Notes: generated by a model not told the origin, from the sequence alone. DNA of 34,880 bases from Lachnospiraceae bacterium (GCA_030537145.1 JAUNON010000026.1:1-34880), one strand, 5' to 3'; counted from the stretch's first letter, positions 1 to 8,169 are shown. Made by a program: numbers and translations.

Positions 1-49
1 ATCTCAGGTCATCCTGATTTCATCTTTGAATAGGGGTGGTTCTGAATAG

Positions 50-1780
50 TTACTTCTGAAGGAACAAAACCGATGTCTGGGTACCGTTTTTCGGCTGGAA
101 AGTATCCACATGAAGATCTACGCTGGCAATAATTCTGTGATTTTTGATAAGCCACTCACGAATATAACCCAGGCCGGGAGCACCAAGAATATTATCAGGA
201 AGAACAATCCCCATACGACCACCAGGGACAAGAAACTGCGTGCAACGCTCAACAAACAGAATTTCCGGAGGCACTGATGCCTGCAGACGATCTGTCATCG
301 TCCATGTGTTCGTTTTCTTATCATTTTCCCAGACATGAGCCAATTCAAATTGCTCCAGAATAGCCGTATCTTTGATAGGAATTTTACTGCCAAAGGGCGG
401 GTTTGTAACAATCACATCGAAAAATTCGATCGTCTTGTAATTACGTATAGATGCTTTGTCAATTCCCAATGCTTCAGCCAAATTAGAACGGAAATCATCC
501 GTCCACTCGTGTGGCGGTAAAAGAGAATTACACTGCAAAATATTGCCGCTGCCATCATTATTCATAACCATGTTCATCTTTGTGGCTTTCACAAGATCCG
601 GATTGATATCAAAACCAAAATAGTTCAGCTTTGCCATATCAGATATGCGATCCCGGAATACATTCACCGCTTCCGTGCTCCATTCATTCTTCGGGAGACC
701 CAGTTCATCTGAAAATTGGGCCTCAAGCTTCCCGATGACATGTGTCATAGCATTTACGAGAAAGCCTCCTGTACCACAGGAACTATCTAAAACCTTTTCG
801 TCAACGCTGGGATTAATCATTTCTACTACCATCTTCATGACGTTTCTCGGTGTAAAGAATTCTCCTCTGTCACCGCGAAGATTGGCACCTACGATTTCTT
901 CGTATGCCTTACCCTTAATATCAATGTTTGTATTAAGTAAGCTGTATTTCTGCAATTCGCTGACGATGTATGCCAGACTGCGGGGGGAAAGCTTAATCTC
1001 ATCGTTGGCATCAAAAATTAATTTATACTTTTTCTTGCTCTTTACCTTTTCAAAAATCCTTGAGATACGCTTTTTAACGGTTAGCTGTCCATCCGTGTTA
1101 GAACGTTCCTCCGAGGTTGCATAAAACTCCAACGGCTTGGTTATATTACGCTCATCCTCGATCTTGCAGAAAATAACTTTCAGCAGTTCGAAGAATGCCG
1201 GCTGTTTCTGCAAACCATCATTCACATAAATGTGGTTGTGGCAGGTTTTGAAGGTAAAAAGCAGATTATCATCATAAGCATTTTTGAGAGACGTTCTTTT
1301 AGGACGGTTAATATCATCCAGATTGCCATCTGCAGAAGGAATATCGTTATAATCCATAAACTCTATCTGCCCTTTGTCGTTGACATATTTACGGTAAACC
1401 TCCTTCTGCCTTCCATTTGTCCACATACCCCATTCGCAATTAGGACAAGCGGACATATAGGATTTCAACTGTTCAACGCCGTCTTTTGCGTTACGGGCAT
1501 CAACCGCTTCCTTCTTACATTCAATAATAATCTTGATATTTTCCTGAGTCTGCTCAATACAGTCCTTATCAAAGATAACAATATCAGCACGGGGCTTTCT
1601 CGATCCCATTTGAAGTGTGTATTCAACTTTGATCTGCTTCGGCAGGTATTTATGCTCGTTTACGAGGCGCTTTTCAATGGTTTGACGAACATACTCCTCC
1701 GGCGTATCGTTACGGAATTTGCTGTCAACATAATCACAAATTTTTCCTTCAGGAATTACAATCACTTTCATTTCAGCCAT
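50..1780 (-). CDS. N-6 adenine DNA methylase fused to HsdR-N-like nuclease domain, probably C-terminally truncated
   Basis: This protein should methylate adenine in DNA as part of a restriction-modification system. From the chosen start it has 576 residues. Residues about 25-130 resemble the HsdR N-terminal domain and carry a PD-(D/E)XK-like core: D66 in RADIVIF, then E87-C-K89 in IIIECKK. Residues about 290-576 are an HsdM-type methylase with SAM motif I LDSSCGTGGFL (331-341; the usual DP is DS) and catalytic NPPF (460-463). The start ATG at 1780 (MAEMKV) is chosen because GGAGG lies 8 bases upstream; an in-frame extension to 1894 has no comparable ribosome site. The protein stops right after SVLFLQK, where I recall relatives continuing for roughly 90 more residues, so it is probably truncated. 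No hsdS or hsdR is visible, though the window edge is only 49 bases away. It could be a type I M subunit or a type IIG-like enzyme. Confidence 0.8.
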   Translation of the reverse strand: MAEMKVIVIPEGKICDYVDSKFRNDTPEEYVRQTIEKRLVNEHKYLPKQIKVEYTLQMGSRKPRADIVIFDKDCIEQTQENIKIIIECKKEAVDARNAKDGVEQLKSYMSACPNCEWGMWTNGRQKEVYRKYVNDKGQIEFMDYNDIPSADGNLDDINRPKRTSLKNAYDDNLLFTFKTCHNHIYVNDGLQKQPAFFELLKVIFCKIEDERNITKPLEFYATSEERSNTDGQLTVKKRISRIFEKVKSKKKYKLIFDANDEIKLSPRSLAYIVSELQKYSLLNTNIDIKGKAYEEIVGANLRGDRGEFFTPRNVMKMVVEMINPSVDEKVLDSSCGTGGFLVNAMTHVIGKLEAQFSDELGLPKNEWSTEAVNVFRDRISDMAKLNYFGFDINPDLVKATKMNMVMNNDGSGNILQCNSLLPPHEWTDDFRSNLAEALGIDKASIRNYKTIEFFDVIVTNPPFGSKIPIKDTAILEQFELAHVWENDKKTNTWTMTDRLQASVPPEILFVERCTQFLVPGGRMGIVLPDNILGAPGLGYIREWLIKNHRIIASVDLHVDTFQPKNGTQTSVLFLQK

Positions 1781-1889
1781 TTTTAGCTCCTCCATTTTTG
1801 CTCTTGGATTTTTCCTGTTTCTCTGTGCTGCAATTAGATCGATAATCTTCATCCGCTTTATTGAGAAAATCCGCAAAGCTACAAATAGT

Positions 1890-1913
1890 ATCATTATATT
1901 TTGATATAATGAT
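1890..1913. promoter_or_regulatory. Perfect 9-bp inverted repeat over the methylase -10 region (operator candidate)
   Basis: ATCATTATA and TATAATGAT form a perfect 9-bp inverted repeat separated by TTTTGA. It spans the predicted -10 element and the transcription start region of the methylase. The position and symmetry suit a dimeric repressor, as with C proteins or self-regulating methylases of restriction-modification systems. No regulator gene is visible in the window. Confidence 0.5.
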
Positions 1914-1937
1914 ATTATTTAGGAAACAAGAAGTCAA
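1909..1937 (-). promoter_or_regulatory. Promoter of the methylase gene
   Basis: On the minus strand TTGACT (1932-1937) and TATCAT (1909-1914) are separated by exactly 17 bases, a good housekeeping-sigma promoter directed at the methylase gene. The -10 element overlaps the perfect inverted repeat at 1890-1913. The leader to the chosen start at 1780 would be about 120 bases, which leaves the longer start codons open. Confidence 0.6.
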
Positions 1938-1959
1938 TAATAACGGCTTGAAAACAAAG

Positions 1960-2006
1960 TTCTGTACCCGGTGTTTGTATCAGTAATACAAACACCGGGT
2001 ACAGAA
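1960..2006. terminator. Perfect 21-bp stem with 5-base loop between rubrerythrin and methylase genes
   Basis: Bases 1960-1980 and 1986-2006 are exact reverse complements, with loop CAGTA between them. The hairpin begins 45 bases past the rubrerythrin stop (minus strand) and is followed on that strand by a moderately T-rich stretch (CTTTGTTTTC). It most likely ends the perR-rubrerythrin transcript. The stem is longer and more perfect than most intrinsic terminators, so a mobile palindrome is an alternative. Confidence 0.6.
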
Positions 2007-2051
2007 TCTTTTGCTTTTCGATTTTGTGACGGCTCCTTACTTTGTCACATA

Positions 2052-2708
2052 TCAATAATTTTCTTCTCTGATCTCAAAATAGCTCTGCGGGTGGGCGCAA
2101 ACAGGGCAAATCTCAGGCGCCTTCGTTCCCACAACAATATGCCCGCAGTTACGGCACTCCCAAATTTTAACTTCACTCCGTTCAAAGACAGCGGCAGTCT
2201 CTACATTTCTCAGCAGGGCACGGTAGCGTTCCTCATGAGCCTTTTCGATGGCGGCAACCATACGGAATTTAGCGGCCAGCTCCAGAAAGCCCTCCTCCTC
2301 GGCCGTTTTTGCAAAACCATCATACATATCCGTCCACTCATAATTTTCTCCCTCTGCTGCAGCCAGAAGATTTGCAGTAGTATCCCCGATGCCGTTTAAC
2401 TCCTTAAACCACATCTTGGCATGTTCTTTTTCATTTTCCGCAGTCTTTAAAAACAGGGCTGCAATTTGCTCATACCCTTCTTTCTTTGCCACAGAAGCAA
2501 AGAAGGTATATTTATTTCTGGCGCCGGATTCTCCATCATACGCAATATGCAGATTCTTCTCTGTCTGGGTTCCCGCATATTTGTTTCTTTTCCCGGCGTC
2601 AAGTTCTTCCAGTGCCTTTCCCTCTGCATGGCAGCGGGGGCATACCGGCACTTCTCCATTCCTTACTTCAAAAACCTCTCCGCATAAATTACATTTGTAC
2701 TGACTCAT
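2052..2708 (-). CDS. Rubrerythrin with rubredoxin-like domains at both ends
   Basis: A cytoplasmic non-haem iron peroxidase of anaerobes, predicted to reduce hydrogen peroxide with electrons from NAD(P)H or rubredoxin. In order, the 218-residue protein has an N-terminal rubredoxin-like CxxC...CPRC knuckle (residues about 6-26), a ferritin-like four-helix di-iron domain (about 45-175; [23 protein letters not shown] and [10 protein letters not shown] supply the ExxH ligands), and a C-terminal CRNC...CPVC rubredoxin domain (about 184-205). Classical rubrerythrin has only the C-terminal domain and reverse rubrerythrin only the N-terminal one, so having both is distinctive. A strong GGAGG precedes the start. 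It lies 47 bases after the PerR-type gene, probably in one transcript, which suggests peroxide-induced expression. Confidence 0.93.
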   Translation of the reverse strand: MSQYKCNLCGEVFEVRNGEVPVCPRCHAEGKALEELDAGKRNKYAGTQTEKNLHIAYDGESGARNKYTFFASVAKKEGYEQIAALFLKTAENEKEHAKMWFKELNGIGDTTANLLAAAEGENYEWTDMYDGFAKTAEEEGFLELAAKFRMVAAIEKAHEERYRALLRNVETAAVFERSEVKIWECRNCGHIVVGTKAPEICPVCAHPQSYFEIREENY

Positions 2709-2755
2709 CGTTATCCTCCTTATTTTTCAAATTTCATAAATGGTACCGTATATTA

Positions 2756-3145
2756 TCATCTCTTTTTCATTTTGGGACTCTCATCAGCTTTTGCTCTGCA
2801 TGCCGGACAAATATAATAGACTTTCAGATCATAAAAAAGAAAGTCCTCGCCGAGCTGGTCCCTTAACGGAAATGTCAAATCTTCAAAGGTAACATCGGAA
2901 ATTTTTCCGCAGTGCCTGCAGACCAAATGATCATGCTTCTGGATTCTGTCGTACATTTCCGGTATTCCTTCAATAGATATCTTACGAATCAAACCGCATT
3001 CCCACATCCTGTTTAGATTATTGTAAATCGTAGCCAAAACAACCTTCGGATAGTTTTCTTTCAGCTTTTCAAAAATCTGATTCGCCGTCAAATGTTCAGA
3101 GGAAGCGCCTATAATCTTATAGATTTCTCTTTCATATTTTGTCAT
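2756..3145 (-). CDS. perR: Fur-family peroxide repressor, PerR type
   Basis: A metal-dependent transcriptional repressor that loses DNA binding when peroxide oxidises its metal-site histidines. The 129-residue length is typical. The winged-helix region includes TANQIFEKL and the recognition helix VVLATIYNNLNRM. Structural zinc cysteines occur as CRHC and CPAC. From memory of Bacillus PerR, the regulatory-site residues all have counterparts: the His before TANQ, Asp in MYDRI, the two His in KHDHLVC and Asp in KISDVTF. An Asp rather than Glu at the last position favours PerR over Fur. GGAGG stands just upstream of the ATG. The following rubrerythrin gene strengthens the call. A PerR-box-like sequence overlaps its own promoter, implying autoregulation. 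Confidence 0.88.
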   Translation of the reverse strand: MTKYEREIYKIIGASSEHLTANQIFEKLKENYPKVVLATIYNNLNRMWECGLIRKISIEGIPEMYDRIQKHDHLVCRHCGKISDVTFEDLTFPLRDQLGEDFLFYDLKVYYICPACRAKADESPKMKKR

Positions 3146-3174
3146 ATAACCTCCTTCCCATTCTTTTAGAATTG

Positions 3175-3211
3175 ATATAATTATCTTAAAATGTTTCTAA
3201 TTTTTAGTCAA
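3175..3211 (-). promoter_or_regulatory. perR promoter with overlapping PerR-box-like operator
   Basis: On the minus strand TTGACT (3206-3211) and TAAGAT (3183-3188) are separated by 17 bases. The plus-strand sequence ATATAATTATCTTAA (3175-3189) matches 12 of 15 positions of the PerR box TTATAATTATTATAA as I recall it, and covers the -10 element. This arrangement would let PerR repress its own transcript together with rubrerythrin. Confidence 0.6.
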
Positions 3212-3247
3212 TAGTAATTTTTACTAATATAATGCTCTCTTCCTGTT

Positions 3248-4618
3248 TTATGAAGATATTCCTCCGATCAAACGTCTATAAATTATATAAGAGACCACCA
3301 CATTTATAAAATCCGCAATCAACTGCGTCCAGACAATTCCACTCATTCCGAACAAATAATTCATCAGGAACAAAATAGGAATATTCAGGAAAATCTGTCT
3401 GATAACTGCCATCTGAAAAGAAACCTTTCCTCTGTCAACGGCCTGCATGAAATGCACCATATGAAAGCTTAGGAACATAAATGGCGTGGCAAAACAGCGT
3501 GACTGCAAAAATTCTGTTCCAAATCTTACCGTATCCGGATTGGAAATAAATGCGCCTATAATGCGTGACGCAAAGACACGGTAAAAAATTACACAGAGAA
3601 TAGAAACAACCAGTCCCGCAAGCCGTGCCGCCTTGAAAAAAGCTTTCATCCGACTGTAATTTTTAGACGCATAGTTGTATGCGGCTAACGGCATCATTCC
3701 AAGACAGATACCGATTCCAATATTCAAGGGAAGCCGTTCCACCTTCAGCACAATTCCTATAGCCGCAAGCTCAAGGTCTCCGTGGCCTGCCGCCAGTCTG
3801 TTAATCACAATATTGGTCAGGTCAAAAAGAAACAAGCTCATTGCAGCCGGAATACCTACGGAAAAAAGAGAATGGAAAGACTCCCGCCGTATCCTTTCAA
3901 TACTGTGCGGCAGGGACAGCACCGTTTCCCTCTTCAATTTCCGGTATATAAAAACAAAATATATCAATGTAATCACATTGGAAAGCATGGTTGCAAAAGC
4001 CGCACCTGCCACCTGATAGCCGTCCGGGAAAATCACAAACATAAAAACCGGATCGAGAATTACATTTAGTAATCCACCCATTCCCAATCCAAAGCCAGCC
4101 TCCCTGGAATAACCAATATTCCGTACCATTGCACTCATGGTATTGGCAAGAACGGTAGGCAGTCCGCCGATTACTACGACAAAAATCAGATACTGCCTTG
4201 CATACCCAATCGTATGGTCGCTTGCTCCGAGCAAACGCAGCAATGGATTCATAAAAATAAAGCATAAGACTGAAAAGCCCAGGGATGCGCCCACAGCCAA
4301 TACAAGACTAAGCGAAGCCGCCTTTTTTGCTTCTTCCTCATCCTTCCTTCCAATCAGTCTGACAACCAGGCTCCCGCCGCCCACTCCAAATAAATTGGCG
4401 ATTGCCGATGTCATCAGGAATACCGTCAGCACCAGTGAAGAGGCTGCAACCATATAGGGGTTATTGGTCTGTCCGATAAACCACGTATCTGCAATATTAT
4501 AAACAAGGGTTATTAATTGACTTACAATAGTGGGAATGGCCATTTTTGCCAGTGCAAAGGAAACTGGCTTTGTTTCAAAAATTTCTTTTGTTTTTACGTT
4601 TTCATTCGTGATTTTCAT
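3248..4618 (-). CDS. MATE-family multidrug/cation exporter
   Basis: An integral inner-membrane antiporter of the MATE superfamily that should export drugs or organic cations in exchange for Na+ or H+. The 456-residue length and about 12 hydrophobic segments fit the family. The N-terminal stretch FALAKMAIPTIVSQLITLVY and the later DTWFIGQTNNPYMVAASS are characteristic, as is the repeated architecture of two six-helix halves; GVGGGSLVVRLIGRKDEEEA is the typical loop after helix 2-3. It stands alone behind its own promoter and reads toward perR, with no obvious terminator between them. The substrate cannot be inferred from sequence. Confidence 0.92.
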   Translation of the reverse strand: MKITNENVKTKEIFETKPVSFALAKMAIPTIVSQLITLVYNIADTWFIGQTNNPYMVAASSLVLTVFLMTSAIANLFGVGGGSLVVRLIGRKDEEEAKKAASLSLVLAVGASLGFSVLCFIFMNPLLRLLGASDHTIGYARQYLIFVVVIGGLPTVLANTMSAMVRNIGYSREAGFGLGMGGLLNVILDPVFMFVIFPDGYQVAGAAFATMLSNVITLIYFVFIYRKLKRETVLSLPHSIERIRRESFHSLFSVGIPAAMSLFLFDLTNIVINRLAAGHGDLELAAIGIVLKVERLPLNIGIGICLGMMPLAAYNYASKNYSRMKAFFKAARLAGLVVSILCVIFYRVFASRIIGAFISNPDTVRFGTEFLQSRCFATPFMFLSFHMVHFMQAVDRGKVSFQMAVIRQIFLNIPILFLMNYLFGMSGIVWTQLIADFINVVVSYIIYRRLIGGISS

Positions 4619-4719
4619 TGTATTTCCTGTGTTTCCTTTTCTCTATTTTTCATATTATACTTTTGTTTTTGAGCATTTTTCTTTTGCGTACCTATATGCT
4701 ACACGCATCTTTCATTATG

Positions 4720-4748
4720 ATTATTCCTTTTTCTCCGGTAATTGTCAA
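4720..4748 (-). promoter_or_regulatory. Promoter of the MATE gene
   Basis: TTGACA (complement of 4743-4748) and AATAAT (complement of 4720-4725) lie 17 bases apart, a near-consensus housekeeping promoter about 100 bases upstream of the MATE start. The divergent gap 4619-4896 otherwise holds short AT-rich sequence and no convincing gene. Confidence 0.65.
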
Positions 4749-4896
4749 TAACTTACCGGATGAAATTACAATGTATTTATACAGCAAAACCTGCCGCCGT
4801 CACGCCCTGAATCTGAGCATAGCTTTCTGCTGCACCAGTAACCGCAATGCCCTGGACCGCATATCATAAAATCAAACCTCGAAGGGATTTTCTCCC

Positions 4897-5775
4897 ATGT
4901 ATCTGTTATTTGGACTTTTATTCGCCCTCTGCGGCGTATTTTTTCTTTTTCACCACTCCCGTAAAAAGAAGATTTTAGAAAAACTCCGGGCCATGGAGCC
5001 CTGTGAAAAGAACCAACTGATAAATGAACTGGCCCGGCCCTTTGGCTTTTCCTATCTATGCCGGGAAGAAATCATGACTTCCGCCCCGGATGCCTGGCAG
5101 CGCCAGTTTGGCTATTGCGCCCGCCTTGACCGGGCCGCTCCCCATTTCAATATGATCTTTGATTGCGAACCCATTTACTTTTCCTACGAAGGCCGGACCT
5201 GGCTGATTGAATTCTGGAAAGGACAATATGGGATCAATACTGGCGCAGAAATCGGCATCTACCGGGCGGATACCCTGCTTTCTCCTGATCAGTATGACAA
5301 AGCCATGTTCCACAGCATTTCTGACCGGGAGCTTCTTCCGCTTTCTATGGAGCTTTCTCATTGCGGAAAAAAATTATTTTCCGTCCGAGAGACTCACTGG
5401 TGGCTGACCGGCTTTCGCATGGGCAGCTACGCCAGGCCCGGAAACCTGACCCTGAACTGCTCTCTTACGTTCCCCGACCATGGTATGCTGCAAAGCTTCG
5501 TGGAAGGAATGCTGCAGGCAGGATATCAAAGCTGTGAATTCGATCTCTGCTGCCAGACGGTTTTCTTTTGCTTTTCTTCTCCAAAAACAAAGCAGCCGAA
5601 GGCCTCCCGTATTCTGATCGGATGGTCCAGCTTCCAAAATCGTCTCTTCTGCCGCCTTTACCGCATTGTGACACGCCCTTGTACCTGTACCATAGACCGC
5701 ATCTTATATCTGTACTATTATCTTCCCGCAGCCTTCCGCCATATGCTGCGCCTGAAAAAAGGAGGTCAGAGATGA
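4897..5775 (+). CDS. DUF4474-domain membrane-anchored protein
   Basis: Function unknown. The 292-residue protein starts with a single hydrophobic anchor (MYLLFGLLFALCGVFFLF), followed by basic HHSRKKK, so the bulk should be cytoplasmic. Residues about 40-230 match what I know of the clostridial DUF4474 family: PFGFSYL, DAWQRQFGYC, FNMIFDCEPIYFSY, TWLIEFWKGQYGINTGAEIG and HWWLTGFRMG. The C-terminal part is Arg/aromatic-rich. A weak GAAGGGA precedes the ATG. Its stop overlaps the start of the following metallophosphoesterase by four bases (ATGA), with GGAGG inside its own end, so the two are translationally coupled and probably act together. Confidence 0.8.
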   Translation: MYLLFGLLFALCGVFFLFHHSRKKKILEKLRAMEPCEKNQLINELARPFGFSYLCREEIMTSAPDAWQRQFGYCARLDRAAPHFNMIFDCEPIYFSYEGRTWLIEFWKGQYGINTGAEIGIYRADTLLSPDQYDKAMFHSISDRELLPLSMELSHCGKKLFSVRETHWWLTGFRMGSYARPGNLTLNCSLTFPDHGMLQSFVEGMLQAGYQSCEFDLCCQTVFFCFSSPKTKQPKASRILIGWSSFQNRLFCRLYRIVTRPCTCTIDRILYLYYYLPAAFRHMLRLKKGGQR

Positions 5776-6659
5776 GCCGCACTTCCCGCATTTCCAAAGC
5801 CTTTCAGGATGCGCTTTTGCTTCCCCTGGAGCATTGCTCCAGATACATTTTATTTTCTGACTGCCATCGTGGAATCGGAAATGCAAATGATAACTTTCTA
5901 AAAAACGAATATTTATATCTGGCCGCATTAAATTACTATTATCATCAGGGCTTTACCTATTTGGAGCTGGGGGACGGCGATGAGCTTTGGGAAAACCGTT
6001 CCCTTTATAAAATCAAAGAAATGCACGGACAATGCTTTGCTGTAATGGCAAAATTTTATGCGGAAGGACGTTTTTACGCCATTTACGGAAATCATGATAT
6101 GGTCAAAAAAAATCCGGACTTTCCGGAAAAGCATTTTCGTACCTACTACTGTGAACATACCATGTGCCCTCATCCGCTCTTTCCAAACATCACCTTTTAT
6201 CCCGGTATTATTTTGCATGACTGCCAGGGAAAAAAGGATATTTATCTGATTCACGGACACCAGGCCGATCCCCTTAACAGCAGCTTTTGGCGTCTCGCAC
6301 GATTTCTTGTCCGCTATATCTGGAAACCGCTTGAAGGTCTGGGCGTGCCGGACCCAACCAGCGCCGCCAAAAACAACCGGAAAAAGAAGCAGTCGGAACA
6401 GCTTTTGTCTGACTGGGCGGTAGAAAACCACCATATTTTGATTACCGGGCACACGCATCACCCAATGGCCGGAAACGTCCATTCTCCCTATTTGAATACC
6501 GGAAGCTGTATCCATCCCTCCGGCATTACCGGAATCGAGATTGAAAACCGCTGCATGACACTTGTGAAATGGAGCATCGCTGCCCGAAGCGACCTGTCCC
6601 TATATGCTTCCCGGGATATCCTTGGAGAAACAGTGTGCATAGACGAGATCCTCACCTGA
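5772..6659 (+). CDS. Calcineurin-like metallophosphoesterase
   Basis: A predicted binuclear-metal phosphoesterase of 295 residues; the substrate is unknown. The five family motifs are in order: SDCHRG (D-x-H), LGDGDELWE, YGNHDM, LIHGHQ and ITGHTHHP. The start is the ATG at 5772, directly after GGAGG and overlapping the DUF4474 stop, not an earlier in-frame codon lying inside that gene. The layout, with large loops between the GNHD and HGH motifs, resembles UDP-diacylglucosamine-hydrolase-like enzymes, but a Gram-positive host without lipid A makes that role unlikely. There is no signal peptide. The overlap with DUF4474 suggests a membrane-associated partnership. Confidence 0.87.
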   Translation: MSRTSRISKAFQDALLLPLEHCSRYILFSDCHRGIGNANDNFLKNEYLYLAALNYYYHQGFTYLELGDGDELWENRSLYKIKEMHGQCFAVMAKFYAEGRFYAIYGNHDMVKKNPDFPEKHFRTYYCEHTMCPHPLFPNITFYPGIILHDCQGKKDIYLIHGHQADPLNSSFWRLARFLVRYIWKPLEGLGVPDPTSAAKNNRKKKQSEQLLSDWAVENHHILITGHTHHPMAGNVHSPYLNTGSCIHPSGITGIEIENRCMTLVKWSIAARSDLSLYASRDILGETVCIDEILT

Positions 6660-6735
6660 TCGGAGATACGTAAGCAGACTCCTGAAACGGACAAAATAAG
6701 AGCTTATTTGTACGGAGACCCTCCCGGAATAAAAA

Positions 6736-6765
6736 TTGCGTCCTGCCGCAAATGTATGCTATAAT
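6736..6765 (+). promoter_or_regulatory. Promoter of the guanine deaminase gene (extended -10)
   Basis: TTGCGT (6736-6741), an 18-base spacer and TATAAT (6760-6765) preceded by TGC make an extended -10 promoter. The transcript would start about 30 bases before the ATG at 6803, too short a leader for a purine riboswitch. Confidence 0.6.
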
Positions 6766-6802
6766 CCCGTTATCCGAATGTACATTCAAAGGAGGACGCT
6801 TT

Positions 6803-8065
6803 ATGAATACCATTATTTTGAAAGGAAATATCATTCATACTCCTACCAGGGACCGTTTCGAATGCATTCCGCACGGATATCTGGTGGCCGTAAACAATGA
6901 AATTCAGGGAATTTTCCAGAAACTTCCGGAAAAATACAAGGACTGTCCGGTTATGGATTATCAGGATCAGCTCATCATTCCGGGACTTTGCGATATGCAC
7001 GTACATGCTCCTCAGTTTGTCTACCGGGGGCTGGGACTGGATCTCCAGTTGATGGACTGGCTGAACCATTATGCTTTTCCTACGGAAGCACGTTTTTCCG
7101 ACCTGGCTTACGCAAAGATTTATTATGAAGCCTTTGCCGATACCATGGCCAAAAACGGCACTACCCGGGCAGTCATCTTTGGAACGCTCCATGTTCCGGC
7201 TACAAAACTCCTAATGGAGATTCTGGATAAAAAACAGATTGCTGCCTATGTGGGCAAAATCAATATGGATACCCTGTCTCCGGATTATTTATGTGAAACG
7301 CCCGGACAGTCCATTGCGGATACGGAACAGTGGATTCTTGATACAAAAGATCGGTTCCGCTATGTGAAACCGGCCGTCACGCCCCGCTTTATCCCCACCT
7401 GCTCCAGCCAGGTACTGGAAGGCCTTGGAAAGCTGGCACAAAAGTATGATCTGCCGATTCATTCCCATCTATCAGAGGATCTGGGAGAAATGCAGGTGGT
7501 CAGGGAGCGATATCCGGAATATAACAATGACGGAGATGTCTACGATCACTTCCGTCTGTTTGATCAGAAAACGGTTATGGCCCATTTCATTTATCCCACA
7601 GAGCATGAGCTGGAGCTGGTAAAAGAACGGGGTGTGACCATTGCCCATTGTCCTCAGTCCAACGGCAATGTATCCGCCGGTATCCCTCCCATCCGCCGCA
7701 TGCTTGATATGGGTATACGGGTGGGTCTGGGATCCGATATCGCAGGCGGCTACAGCCTCTGTATCCTCCGTGCCATGGCGGATGCCGTATATCTTTCTAA
7801 GCTGAAATGGCTGGAAAGCGGCAAAGCAGATGCCTTCCTCACAATTCCCGAAGCATTCTATCTTGGCACCAGGGGCGGCGGTCAGTTCTTCGGCAGGGTA
7901 GGCAGCTTCGAACCCGGCTTTGAACTGGACGCACTGGTCATTGATGATAAAAGCCTGGGCACTCCAGCCGACCATCTGACGCTGGAGGAACGGATTGAAC
8001 GCGTCATTCATCTGGCAGATGACCGGAATTTCACCGCCCGTTATGTGGCCGGCGAACCGGCCTGA
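6803..8065 (+). CDS. guaD: Guanine deaminase-like amidohydrolase
   Basis: Predicted to hydrolyse guanine to xanthine and ammonia in purine salvage or catabolism. It is a cytoplasmic amidohydrolase-superfamily zinc enzyme of 420 residues. Visible metal and active-site motifs are PGLCDMHVHAPQ (the Q after HxP is typical of guanine deaminases), HSHLSED, IAHCPQSN and GLGSDIAGG. The C-terminal GGGQFFGRVGSFEPGFELDALVID matches the returning beta-sandwich of this family. The start ATG at 6803 has GGAGG 7 bases upstream; the in-frame extension to 6752 has no such site. It has its own promoter, stands alone and converges on the next gene through a shared hairpin. Another aminohydrolase specificity is possible but less likely. 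Confidence 0.86.
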   Translation: MNTIILKGNIIHTPTRDRFECIPHGYLVAVNNEIQGIFQKLPEKYKDCPVMDYQDQLIIPGLCDMHVHAPQFVYRGLGLDLQLMDWLNHYAFPTEARFSDLAYAKIYYEAFADTMAKNGTTRAVIFGTLHVPATKLLMEILDKKQIAAYVGKINMDTLSPDYLCETPGQSIADTEQWILDTKDRFRYVKPAVTPRFIPTCSSQVLEGLGKLAQKYDLPIHSHLSEDLGEMQVVRERYPEYNNDGDVYDHFRLFDQKTVMAHFIYPTEHELELVKERGVTIAHCPQSNGNVSAGIPPIRRMLDMGIRVGLGSDIAGGYSLCILRAMADAVYLSKLKWLESGKADAFLTIPEAFYLGTRGGGQFFGRVGSFEPGFELDALVIDDKSLGTPADHLTLEERIERVIHLADDRNFTARYVAGEPA

Positions 8066-8097
8066 AATAGGAGGAAAGCAGCCTACTTCAAAATAGC

Positions 8098-8162
8098 AAA
8101 CAGGGCTGCCGCAGATTCAAAATGCATATCCCGGCAAATTGAATTTTACGGCAGCCCCTGTT
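8098..8162. terminator. Bidirectional terminator hairpin between convergent genes
   Basis: AAACAGGGCTGCCG (8098-8111) pairs with CGGCAGCCCCTGTT (8149-8162), and an inner ATTCAA/TTGAAT pairing extends the stem. It sits between guaD (plus) and the membrane protein gene (minus). The T-rich tail is better on the minus strand than on the plus strand. Confidence 0.55.
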
Positions 8163-8169
8163 GGTTCCA

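Noticed and set aside
1..49. End of an insertion sequence to the left of the methylase
   Set aside because: The 49 bases show no terminal inverted repeat or transposase frame that can be recognised; too short to support a call.
4618..4869. Hydrophobic plus-strand frame of 83 codons in the gap before the DUF4474 gene
   Set aside because: It has no ribosome site, overlaps the MATE promoter region and is AT-rich by composition; better explained as non-coding.
6766..6802. Purine riboswitch before the guanine deaminase gene
   Set aside because: The predicted leader is about 30 bases, too short for the aptamer.
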